Notes under the pieces: model-generated
Database searches by the model: none
The model's input: only the letters and a program-made list of their open reading frames with translations
Told to the model about the DNA's origin: nothing
Position numbers and translations under genes: made by a program
Assembly: GCA_016125285.1 (NCBI GenBank)
Contig: WGMA01000004.1
Span: forward strand, 1-64,000
Direction: 5' to 3'
Source: Phycisphaera sp.
GTDB taxonomy: Bacteria; Planctomycetota; Phycisphaerae; Phycisphaerales; Zrk34
Length of the DNA: 64,000 nucleotides
Shown: one piece after another, positions 1-9,587 of the stretch
Position numbering within the stretch: position 1 is the stretch's first letter
Layout of the letters: each line of letters begins with the position of its first letter

Positions 1-3000
1 GGCGACATCGACGTGCTCAGCGCGGAGGATTACGACAACGAAATCGCGTGGTATGAGAACGACGGGTCGCAGAGCTTCACGCCGCACTCGATCAGTACGG
101 CCGCAAGCGGCGCGACCAGCGTGTTCGCGGCGGACGTGGACAGCGACGGCGACCTGGACGTGCTCAGCGCGTCGCGAAACGACGACAAGATCGCCTGGTA
201 CGAAAACCTCGGCTACGACTTCGGCGACGCGCCGTCGCCTTACCCCACGACGCTCGCCGAGGACGGCGCACGGCACGCCGTGACGGGCCCGACGCTCGGC
301 GGGTCGCGCGACGAAGAACGGGACGGCGTCCACTCGATCAACGCCGACGCCGACGATCTGAGCGGCGACACGCCCGACGACGAGACCGGCGTGACATTCA
401 CCAGCGTCATCACGCCGGGCATGCAGGACGCCACGGTATCCGTCGTGGTCAGCGGCGGCCCGGCCAAGCTCGACGCGTGGATCGACTTCAACGGCAACGG
501 CACGTTCGACGTCGCCACCGAGCGCATCTTCAACAGCGTCGACGTCGCAGACGGCACCAACGACCTGACGTTCGACGTCCCCGCCGACGCGCTGCCGGGC
601 GCGACCTACGCGCGGTTCCGCCTCAGCACGGCGGGCGTCGCCGCGCCGTACGGCGCGGCGCCCGACGGCGAGGTGGAGGACTACGCGGTCACCGTCTCGA
701 ACCCGGGCGGCACCGGCCTGTTCGTCGATGGTGGAACGACGGCGAACACGCTCTTTGCCACTGACCTGGCCGTGGGTGACTTGAACGGGGACGGCGCCGT
801 CGACCTGTTCGTCACGCATGTCGACGATGAAGACGAGATCTGGTTGAACAACGGAAGCGGTGTATTCACCGTGTCGCAGTCACTCCCCGTGGGCGCCAGC
901 CGCGACGTTGTGCTGGGTGACCTGGACAGCGACGGCGACCTCGACGCCTACGTGATTCACGACGACGAGGGCAACCGCGTCTGGTTGAACGACGGCAGCG
1001 GGTTCTTTACCGACACCGGCCAGTCGCTGGGCACGTACAGTTCGCTGAGCGTGACGATCGGAGACATCGACGGCGATGGTGACCTGGACGTCGTCACGGG
1101 CGTCTTCGACGCGGCCAACCACGTCTGGCTCAACGACGGCACCGGCTTCTTTACCGACAGCGGCCAGATGCTGGGCAACGAAAGGACGCTGGACGTGGAG
1201 CTCGGCGACGTCGACGGCGATGGCGACCTCGACCTGGTCGAAACCTGCAATCAAGCTCCCAACCGTGTGTGGCTCAACGATGGCACAGGCGTCTTCACGG
1301 ACTCCGGCCAGGCGTTGGGGACCGGCCCAACAAGCAGGTCCGTGCGCCTCGGCGACGTGGACGGCGACGGCGATCTGGACGCGGTGATCGCCAGTTACCC
1401 CAATAGCGGTGTCTGGCTGAACGACGGATCGGGTGTATTCACCGATACCGGGCAGGTGCTGGAGGCGGGCGTTACTCCGGTTTTCGACCTCGGCGATCTG
1501 GACGGCGACGGCGACCTCGACCTCTTCAGCGTCGCCGCGAGCGGCGCGGCCGGCAACGCGTGGATCAACCAGGGCAGCGCCCAGAACGGGACGCAGGGCG
1601 TGTTCCTGACGAACGGTCAGACGCTGCCGCTTATCGCCCAGGCGCAGGCCGTCGAGCTCGCCGACGTGGACGCCGACGGCGACCTCGACGCACTGACCCT
1701 GGGCAACGGCGACCCCGGCCGCGTCGTGCTGAACGACAACCCGCCCGTCGTGGCCGACCAGATGTTTGATATCGCCGAGGGCAGCGCGATGGATGCGAGC
1801 GTCGGCGCCGTCGTCGCCAGCGACGCCGACACGCCGTCGCCGCTGACGTTCGCGATCACCGGCGGCACGGGCGCGTCGGTGTTCGACATCGACAGCGCGA
1901 CCGGCGAGCTCACCGTGCTCGACCCCGTGGCGATCGACTTCGACGTCAATACCGGCTTCACGCTCGTGGTCAGCGTGACCGACTCCGTCGGGGTGGCGGC
2001 GTCTGCGACGATGACGATCGATGTCACGAACGTCGCGCCGTCGACGCCGACCGACGCCGATGGCGCGACCAACGAGGTCTCGGAAGACGCGACGAACGGG
2101 ACGCCGGTGGGGATCACCGCGTCGTCGACCGACCCCGTCAGCGGCGACGTCTTTTACATGCTGTCGGACGACGCCGGGGGGCGGTTCCAGATCGACGAGT
2201 CGACGGGCGTGGTGACCGTGCTGGACGGCTCGCTGCTGGACTTCGATGATGTGACGAGTCACATGATCACGGTCCGCGCCCGTGACACGGCGGGGCTGTT
2301 CGACGAGGCGACCTTCACGATCGACGTGACCAACGCCGCGCCCTCAACGCCGATCGACTCCGACGGCGCGGCCAACGAGGTCTCGGAGGACGCGACGAAC
2401 GGAACGCCGGTGGGGATCACCGCGTCGGCGTCCGACCCCGTGAGCGGCGACGTCACCTATACGCTGTCCGACGACGCGGGGGGCGCGTTCGTCATCGATG
2501 GTGACACGGGCGTCGTGACGCTCGCCGACGGATCGCTGCTGAACTTCGCGTTGGCAAACAGCTTCGACATCACGGTCCGCGCCACGGATCCGCAGGGCGC
2601 GTTCAGCGAAGAGACGTTCAGCATCGACGTGCTGCGTGCGTTCGATCTCGACGTCGACGGCAACGGGACGGCGCTGCCGCTGACCGACGGGATCCTGCTC
2701 ATTCGCTTTCTCGCGGGCTTCACCGGGAACGTGCTGACCGACGGCGCGCTGGCGGGTGATGCGACCCGGACCGACCCCGTCGAGATTCTTGCGTACCTTG
2801 AGGCGGCCGCCACGCGCTTTCTTGACGTCGACGCCAACGGATCGACGCTGCCGCTGACCGACGGGATCCTGCTCATTCGTTTTCTCGCAGGCTTCACCGG
2901 GGGCGTGCTGACCGACGGCGCGCTGGCGGGCGACGCGACGCGGTCCGACCCGGCGGAGATCATCGCCTTCCTGAGCATGTTCCAGCCCGCGGATCCCCCG

Positions 3001-3285
3001 CCGCCGCTCGTCATCGAAGAGACGCCGACTGAACCCGCCCCGCTCCTCGCTGCGGACGCAGAACCCGGGCCCACCGGCGACGCCGGGCCACCCCTGTCGG
3101 CGCTCGGCCTGGTCGATCTGCTCGCTGATCGCGACGATCCACAATTGTTCGCCGACGCGTTCGCCAACCCGAAAGTTTCAGACGGAAGGCTCAGGCGACT
3201 GCTCCAGCTGGACCTGACGCCGCACGCCCTGAGCCTGCGAGACGAGGCGCTGACCGACGCCGTTCAGATCATCGGCCTAGTTTGA
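1..3285 (+). CDS. Giant secreted VCBS/FG-GAP, GEVED and cadherin-like protein with dockerin-like C-terminus (5' partial)
   Basis: The reading frame is already open at base 1, and the first residues (GDIDVLSAEDYDNEIAWYEN) match the next repeat, so the true start lies upstream. In order it shows FG-GAP/VCBS repeats (D-x-D-x-D-G-D calcium loops), a GEVED domain ending in DGEVEDYAVTV near base 690, a second block of about seven VCBS repeats (bases 760-1740), and three cadherin-like repeats (bases 1750-2630; two share the phrase NEVSEDATNGTPVGITAS). Two dockerin-like repeats follow (bases 2640-2970), each with a DxDxNG loop and the phrase LPLTDGILLIRFLAGFTG, then a Pro/Glu-rich linker and a short C-terminal segment. 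Proteins of this kind are surface or secreted adhesins or scaffold proteins in planctomycetes. No enzyme domain is visible in the part present. The role is inferred from domain types. Confidence 0.85.
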   Translation, partial: GDIDVLSAEDYDNEIAWYENDGSQSFTPHSISTAASGATSVFAADVDSDGDLDVLSASRNDDKIAWYENLGYDFGDAPSPYPTTLAEDGARHAVTGPTLGGSRDEERDGVHSINADADDLSGDTPDDETGVTFTSVITPGMQDATVSVVVSGGPAKLDAWIDFNGNGTFDVATERIFNSVDVADGTNDLTFDVPADALPGATYARFRLSTAGVAAPYGAAPDGEVEDYAVTVSNPGGTGLFVDGGTTANTLFATDLAVGDLNGDGAVDLFVTHVDDEDEIWLNNGSGVFTVSQSLPVGASRDVVLGDLDSDGDLDAYVIHDDEGNRVWLNDGSGFFTDTGQSLGTYSSLSVTIGDIDGDGDLDVVTGVFDAANHVWLNDGTGFFTDSGQMLGNERTLDVELGDVDGDGDLDLVETCNQAPNRVWLNDGTGVFTDSGQALGTGPTSRSVRLGDVDGDGDLDAVIASYPNSGVWLNDGSGVFTDTGQVLEAGVTPVFDLGDLDGDGDLDLFSVAASGAAGNAWINQGSAQNGTQGVFLTNGQTLPLIAQAQAVELADVDADGDLDALTLGNGDPGRVVLNDNPPVVADQMFDIAEGSAMDASVGAVVASDADTPSPLTFAITGGTGASVFDIDSATGELTVLDPVAIDFDVNTGFTLVVSVTDSVGVAASATMTIDVTNVAPSTPTDADGATNEVSEDATNGTPVGITASSTDPVSGDVFYMLSDDAGGRFQIDESTGVVTVLDGSLLDFDDVTSHMITVRARDTAGLFDEATFTIDVTNAAPSTPIDSDGAANEVSEDATNGTPVGITASASDPVSGDVTYTLSDDAGGAFVIDGDTGVVTLADGSLLNFALANSFDITVRATDPQGAFSEETFSIDVLRAFDLDVDGNGTALPLTDGILLIRFLAGFTGNVLTDGALAGDATRTDPVEILAYLEAAATRFLDVDANGSTLPLTDGILLIRFLAGFTGGVLTDGALAGDATRSDPAEIIAFLSMFQPADPPPPLVIEETPTEPAPLLAADAEPGPTGDAGPPLSALGLVDLLADRDDPQLFADAFANPKVSDGRLRRLLQLDLTPHALSLRDEALTDAVQIIGLV

Positions 3286-3372
3286 ATCAAGCCGCGTTTC
3301 ACGCCGACGCGTTGTGCACATGCTGGCGAAACGGGGATGAGTATTCGACAAAATACCTTAGCATGCGGGATC

Positions 3373-3401
3373 TTGACTCGACGCTTCTTATTACCAACAA
3401 T
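3373..3401 (+). promoter_or_regulatory. Candidate sigma-70 promoter for the DUF1553/DUF1501 unit
   Basis: TTGACT (3373-3378) is followed after 17 bases by AACAAT (3396-3401), in an AT-rich patch that stands out from the GC-rich surroundings. It lies about 110 bases before the chosen start at 3512. The -35 matches consensus at 5 of 6 positions and the -10 at 4 of 6. Confidence 0.4.
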
Positions 3402-3511
3402 AATTGAATGCGATGCAGCGGATGAGGCGAAACGGGCACGTTTCACGAGCGCACGTCCACCCGCAGTCGGCGTTCCTATGGCCGGCGAACACGCCAGTTG
3501 AGGATGGTCTG

Positions 3512-6500
3512 ATGAATGTTGAGCGGATTGCGCCAAGCCCGGTGACTGTCGGATTCGTCGCGGTCGCACTCTTCTTCGGTTGGACAGGTCTCGCGTATGC
3601 AGCGAACGTCCCCACGCTGCCGGCCGCGGCCGATCGCGCCGTGGACTACGCGAAAGACGTCAAGCCGATCCTCGACCAGCACTGCGCCAAGTGTCACGGG
3701 CCCGACAAGCAGAAGGGTCGCCTGCGTCTCGATCAGCACGGCGCGCTGCTGCGCGGCGGCGTGTCGGGCGAGCCAGCGGTCGTGCCCGGCAAGAGCGCCG
3801 ACAGCCACATCATTCAGCTCGTCGCGGGCTTCGAGCCCGACCGTATCATGCCGAAGGACGCCGATCCGCTGACCGCCGAGCAGATCGGCGTGCTCCGCGC
3901 GTGGGTCGACCAGGGCGTGAAGATGCCGGGCTCCGACAAGGAACTGGGGCCGCAGAAGCTGACGACGGACCACTGGTCGTTCCAGCCGATCGGCAACGTC
4001 GCCCCGCCACAATCCGACAACGCGTGGGCGGCCAATCCGATCGACGCGTTCGTGCTCGCGAAGCTGAACGACAAGGGGCTGACGCCCGCGCCGCCGGCCG
4101 ATCGGCGTACGCTCGTGCGGCGTGTCTACCTCGACATGCTCGGCCTGCTGCCGACGCCCGAGCAGGCCGCGGCGTTTGTCGACGACGAGCGGCCCGACGC
4201 GTACGTGCGCCTCGTCGACAGCGTGCTCGCCAGCCCGCACTACGGCGAGCGCTGGGCGCGGCACTGGCTCGACGTCGTGCGTTTCGCGGAGTCCAACGGC
4301 TTCGAGACGAACTACGAGCGTCCCAACGCCTACCGCTATCGCGACTACGTCATCGCGGCCTTCAACGACGACAAGCCCTACAACGCGTTCGTGTTCGAGC
4401 AGCTCGCCGGCGACTCGGTCGGCGCCGACGCGGCCACGGGCTTTCTCGTCGGCGGCGCCACAGACACCGTCCGCAGCCCCGACCCGGTGCTCACCGCGAT
4501 GCAGCGGCAGGACGAGCTGGCCGACATGATCAACACGACCGGCACGTCGTTCCTCGGCCTGACGCTCGGGTGCGCCAAGTGTCACAACCACAAGTTCGAC
4601 CCGATCACGCAGCGCGACTACTACTCGATCCAGGCGGTGTTCGCCGGCGTGCGCCACGGCGAGCGGCCGATGCAGACACCCGACACGCTCGAGAATGAGC
4701 AGAAGGCCAAGGCGCTGGACCGGCGTGTCGCGGAGCTCAACGCGAAGCTGCGCGTGTTCGAACCGACGCCCTACACGGGACAGACGGTCTTCCTCGACGA
4801 CGAGTCGGCCGGCGCGGCGCAGGTGCTGGCGACGAAGCGCGGCCACGGCATCAACCCCGCGGGCAAGCAGCGCGGCTACAAGGACGATCCCGGCGATCGC
4901 GATCGCCTGCCGAACGTCAGCGGCGGGCGGTACACGTGGTGGGACAACAAGCCGGGCGTCGACATGATGGCGTACACGCCGCGAGCCGCCGGGCGATTCC
5001 GCGTGTGGCTGTCGTGGGGATGCGGCTGGCAGACGCACACCACCGACGCGCAGTACCTGATCGACGACGACGGCGACCTGGCGACGAAGCAGGATCAGCA
5101 CGCGATCGCGACGGTGAACCAGCAACTGTTCGGCGACGGCTCGGGCAAGCCGGTGAGCACGCCGCTGTGGAGCGGGTTCCACGACGCCGGCGTGTACGAC
5201 TTCACGATCAACTCGCGCATCGTGCTGCGTGGCGGGTCGAAGGGCGAAGCGATCACCGCGGACGTCGTGGTGCTGCAGCAGGTCGTCGACGACGCCGAGA
5301 CCGCCGCGCCGCCGCGCCAGCCGCGACTGCGTCCACCGGTCGACGCGAAGATCAACGAGGAACGGTTCAACCCCGTCGCCGCGAAGTTCGTGCGGTTCAC
5401 GGCGTTCGCCACCAACAGCGGCCTCGAACCGTGCCTCGACGAGCTCGAGGTCTGGTCGACCGGCGCGAACGTCGCGAACGTCGCGCTCGCCAGCGCCGGC
5501 GCGAAGCCCACCTCGTCGGGCAACTACGCCGGCAACCCGAAGCACAAGCTCGAGCACATCAACGACGGCCAGTACAGCAACGACCGCAGCTGGATCAGCA
5601 ACGAGAACGGCAAGGGCTGGGTGCAGATCGAGCTGGCGCAGCCGACCGAGATCGACCGCATCACGTGGGGCCGCGACCGCACGCTGCGGTACACCGACCG
5701 CCTCGCCACGCGCTACGTGATCGAGGTCGCCGCGGAGCCCAACCAGTGGGTCGTCGTCGCCGACTCGAACAGCCGCATGCCGCTCGGCACGGACACCAAC
5801 GCGCTGGCGTACCGCCTGTCGAACCTCTCGGCGAAGCAGGCCGCGGAGGCCGAGCGACTGCTCAACGAGTTGAACGGCGTGGAGAAGACGCGTGCCGACC
5901 TGCGTAAGAAGCCGATGGCGTACGCCGGGCAGTTCGTGCAGCCGCCGGCGACGCACCGCCTGTACCGAGGCGACCCGATGTCGCCGCGCGAGCAGGTCGC
6001 GCCCGACGCGCTCGAAGTGATCGGCTCGCTCGGACTGAAGATCGACACGCCGGAGCAGCAACGCCGCGTCGCGCTGGCGAACTGGATCACGTCGAAGGAC
6101 AACCCGCTGACCCCGCGGGTGATGGTGAACCGGCTGTGGCAGTACCACTTCGGCCGCGGCATCGTCGCCACGCCGTCCGACTTCGGCGCGATGGGCTTCA
6201 AGCCGACGCACCCGCAGCTGCTCGACTGGCTCGCCGCGGAATTCGTCCGCTCCGGCTGGTCGGTCAAGCACATGCAGCGGCTGATCCTCATGTCGAACAC
6301 CTACCGGCAGACGAGCCGCCCGAACCCGCAGGGCCTCGCCGCCGACGCGCAGACCACGCTGCTGTGGCGCTACCCGCCCCACCGCCTCGAGGCCGAGGCG
6401 ATCCGCGACAACATCCTGCTCGTGTCCGGCTCGCTGGACCTGACGATGGGCGGGCCGAGCTTCCTGCTGTACGAACCCAACGCGAACTACGCACGCAACT

Positions 6501-6895
6501 GGATACCGAAGGACACGTTCGGCCCGGCGGACATGCGACGGATGGTCTACGCGATGAAGATCCGCATGGAGCACGACGCGGTGTTCGGCGCGTTCGACGA
6601 CCCCGACGCCGGGCAGGTCTGCCCCAAGCGGTCGCGCTCGACGACGCCGATCCAGGCGCTGAACCTGTTCAACAGCGGGTTCGTGATCGAGCAATGCGGC
6701 CGCCTCGCCGAGCGCGTGCAGCGTGAGGCTGGCGCAACGCCCGAGGCGCAGGCGACGCGGCTGTTCGAGCTGGCGTTCGGCCGCGCCCCCGACTCCGAGG
6801 AGATCACCGGCGCCGTCGACCTGATCCGGCAGCACGGCCTGCCCGCGCTGTGCCGCGCCGTATACAACGCCAATGAATTCCTGTTCATCCCGTGA
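3512..6895 (+). CDS. PSD1-type cytochrome/DUF1549/DUF1553 protein with inserted binding domains
   Basis: Exported protein of about 1,127 residues. I chose ATG 3512 because it opens a clear signal peptide (hydrophobic [20 protein letters not shown]) with AGGA about 8 bases upstream; the frame extends 36 codons further but without signal-peptide character. A PSD1 cytochrome-like domain carries heme motif CAKCHGP at residues 58-64. DUF1549 follows (about 120-400) with a second CxxCH at 354-358 ([13 protein letters not shown]). DUF1553 starts near residue 864 ([20 protein letters not shown]) and runs to the end. Between them lie a golvesin/xanthan-lyase-like beta domain and an F5/8 (discoidin)-like domain, suggesting carbohydrate binding. 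DUF1549/DUF1553 proteins are paired with DUF1501 proteins throughout planctomycetes, as here. Their reaction is not established; a role in periplasmic redox-linked polymer breakdown is an inference. Confidence 0.92.
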   Translation: MNVERIAPSPVTVGFVAVALFFGWTGLAYAANVPTLPAAADRAVDYAKDVKPILDQHCAKCHGPDKQKGRLRLDQHGALLRGGVSGEPAVVPGKSADSHIIQLVAGFEPDRIMPKDADPLTAEQIGVLRAWVDQGVKMPGSDKELGPQKLTTDHWSFQPIGNVAPPQSDNAWAANPIDAFVLAKLNDKGLTPAPPADRRTLVRRVYLDMLGLLPTPEQAAAFVDDERPDAYVRLVDSVLASPHYGERWARHWLDVVRFAESNGFETNYERPNAYRYRDYVIAAFNDDKPYNAFVFEQLAGDSVGADAATGFLVGGATDTVRSPDPVLTAMQRQDELADMINTTGTSFLGLTLGCAKCHNHKFDPITQRDYYSIQAVFAGVRHGERPMQTPDTLENEQKAKALDRRVAELNAKLRVFEPTPYTGQTVFLDDESAGAAQVLATKRGHGINPAGKQRGYKDDPGDRDRLPNVSGGRYTWWDNKPGVDMMAYTPRAAGRFRVWLSWGCGWQTHTTDAQYLIDDDGDLATKQDQHAIATVNQQLFGDGSGKPVSTPLWSGFHDAGVYDFTINSRIVLRGGSKGEAITADVVVLQQVVDDAETAAPPRQPRLRPPVDAKINEERFNPVAAKFVRFTAFATNSGLEPCLDELEVWSTGANVANVALASAGAKPTSSGNYAGNPKHKLEHINDGQYSNDRSWISNENGKGWVQIELAQPTEIDRITWGRDRTLRYTDRLATRYVIEVAAEPNQWVVVADSNSRMPLGTDTNALAYRLSNLSAKQAAEAERLLNELNGVEKTRADLRKKPMAYAGQFVQPPATHRLYRGDPMSPREQVAPDALEVIGSLGLKIDTPEQQRRVALANWITSKDNPLTPRVMVNRLWQYHFGRGIVATPSDFGAMGFKPTHPQLLDWLAAEFVRSGWSVKHMQRLILMSNTYRQTSRPNPQGLAADAQTTLLWRYPPHRLEAEAIRDNILLVSGSLDLTMGGPSFLLYEPNANYARNWIPKDTFGPADMRRMVYAMKIRMEHDAVFGAFDDPDAGQVCPKRSRSTTPIQALNLFNSGFVIEQCGRLAERVQREAGATPEAQATRLFELAFGRAPDSEEITGAVDLIRQHGLPALCRAVYNANEFLFIP

Positions 6896-6905
6896 GTCAC
6901 GCACC

Positions 6906-8405
<1,500 letters not shown>

Positions 8406-8418
8406 CCGCCCCGCCGCC

Positions 8419-8424
8419 TATACT
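8419..8424 (+). promoter_or_regulatory. Possible -10 element before the esterase gene
   Basis: TATACT (5 of 6 to consensus) sits in the 91-base gap after the DUF1501 gene. No convincing -35 precedes it. It is followed by a small hairpin (GTGGC-CGTT-GCCAC). The esterase may have its own promoter or simply be the third gene of the unit. Confidence 0.25.
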
Positions 8425-8496
8425 GTGGCCGTTGCCACGGGCACGTGAAACTACCAACACCCCGCGCCGTCCCGGCGTCACCTAAGGACCGTCCTT

Positions 8497-9555
8497 ATGT
8501 CGTTCAACGCTACACCTCTGTCGTCCTGCCTCCGCTGCCTGCTCGCCGTCGCCCTGCTCGCTGTGTCGTCGCACGCACCCGCGTTTAGCGCGGACCAGCC
8601 CGACGCGACCGGCAACGGCGAGTTCGTCATCGGCCCCGACTACAAACCGGACCCCGACCTCAAGGATCGCGGCAACCCGCAGGGCAAGGGCTTTGAGTTC
8701 GCGATGCGTCTGGCCGACAGCAAGATCTTCCGCGGCGACGACAAGACGCTCGACCCGAAGAAACCCGTGCGTGAGCAGCGCAAGATCTTCGTCTACGTGC
8801 CCGCCGCGTATCAGGACGGCACGAAGGCGCCGATCCTCGTAACGCTCGACGGGCCGAGCCACTTCAACCAGGTCCGCAGCGCGCTGGACAACCTGACGAT
8901 CTCGAAGGACCCCGACCATAAACTGCCCGCGTTCATCGCCATCGCCGTGGAGAACGGCGGCAACGACTCCAAGGGCAGCGAACGTGGGCTCGAGTATGAC
9001 ACGATGTCGGACCGCTTCGCCCGGTTCATCAACGACGAGGTGCTGCCCGCCGTGCTGAACAACGCGGAGGTCAGAGCGGCGTACCCGCACATCGCCTTTA
9101 CCGACGATCCGTGGGGCAAGGCGATCATGGGCTGCAGTTCGGGCGGCGCTGCGGCGCTGACCGCCGGGTGGTTCCGCCCCGACCTGTTCCGCAGGCTGAT
9201 CTGCTACTCCGGCACGTTCGTCGATCAGCAGGACGACGACGCGCCCGAGGAGGCGAAGTTCCCCCTCGGCGCTTGGGAGTATCACTCGGGCATGAAGCTG
9301 ATCGAGAACAGCGACAAGAAGCCGCTGCGGATCTTCACGCACGTCTCCGAGCACGACCTGCGCGAGAACGACCCGGAGTCGACGAATCACAACTGGGTGA
9401 TGGCGGGCAAGCGCACCTCCGCGGCGTTGGAGGCGAAGGGCTATGACCACCGCTTCGTGTTCAGCAAGGGCACGCGGCACTGCGACGGCAAGGTGTTCGA
9501 CGCCACGCTCGCCGACACGCTCGTGTGGATCTGGCGCGGGTACTCGGCCGAGTGA
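8497..9555 (+). CDS. Secreted alpha/beta-hydrolase, esterase D/Fes-like family
   Basis: 352 residues with a signal peptide (LLAVALLAVSSHAPAFS), so it acts outside the cytoplasm. AGGA about 10 bases before ATG 8497 supports the start. The core matches the putative esterase family (PF00756): IFVYVPAAYQDGTKAPILVTLDG near residue 90, the nucleophile elbow G-C-S-S-G with Ser214, and a C-terminal GTRHCDG with His328 as probable catalytic histidine. Relatives include enterochelin esterases, feruloyl esterases and acetyl-xylan esterases. In this setting, removal of acyl or feruloyl groups from a polysaccharide is plausible, but the substrate cannot be read from the sequence. It follows the DUF1501 gene by 91 bases on the same strand. 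Confidence 0.88.
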   Translation: MSFNATPLSSCLRCLLAVALLAVSSHAPAFSADQPDATGNGEFVIGPDYKPDPDLKDRGNPQGKGFEFAMRLADSKIFRGDDKTLDPKKPVREQRKIFVYVPAAYQDGTKAPILVTLDGPSHFNQVRSALDNLTISKDPDHKLPAFIAIAVENGGNDSKGSERGLEYDTMSDRFARFINDEVLPAVLNNAEVRAAYPHIAFTDDPWGKAIMGCSSGGAAALTAGWFRPDLFRRLICYSGTFVDQQDDDAPEEAKFPLGAWEYHSGMKLIENSDKKPLRIFTHVSEHDLRENDPESTNHNWVMAGKRTSAALEAKGYDHRFVFSKGTRHCDGKVFDATLADTLVWIWRGYSAE

Positions 9556-9587
9556 TACCGGCGGCGCGATGTTGATTCCGGCACGCC

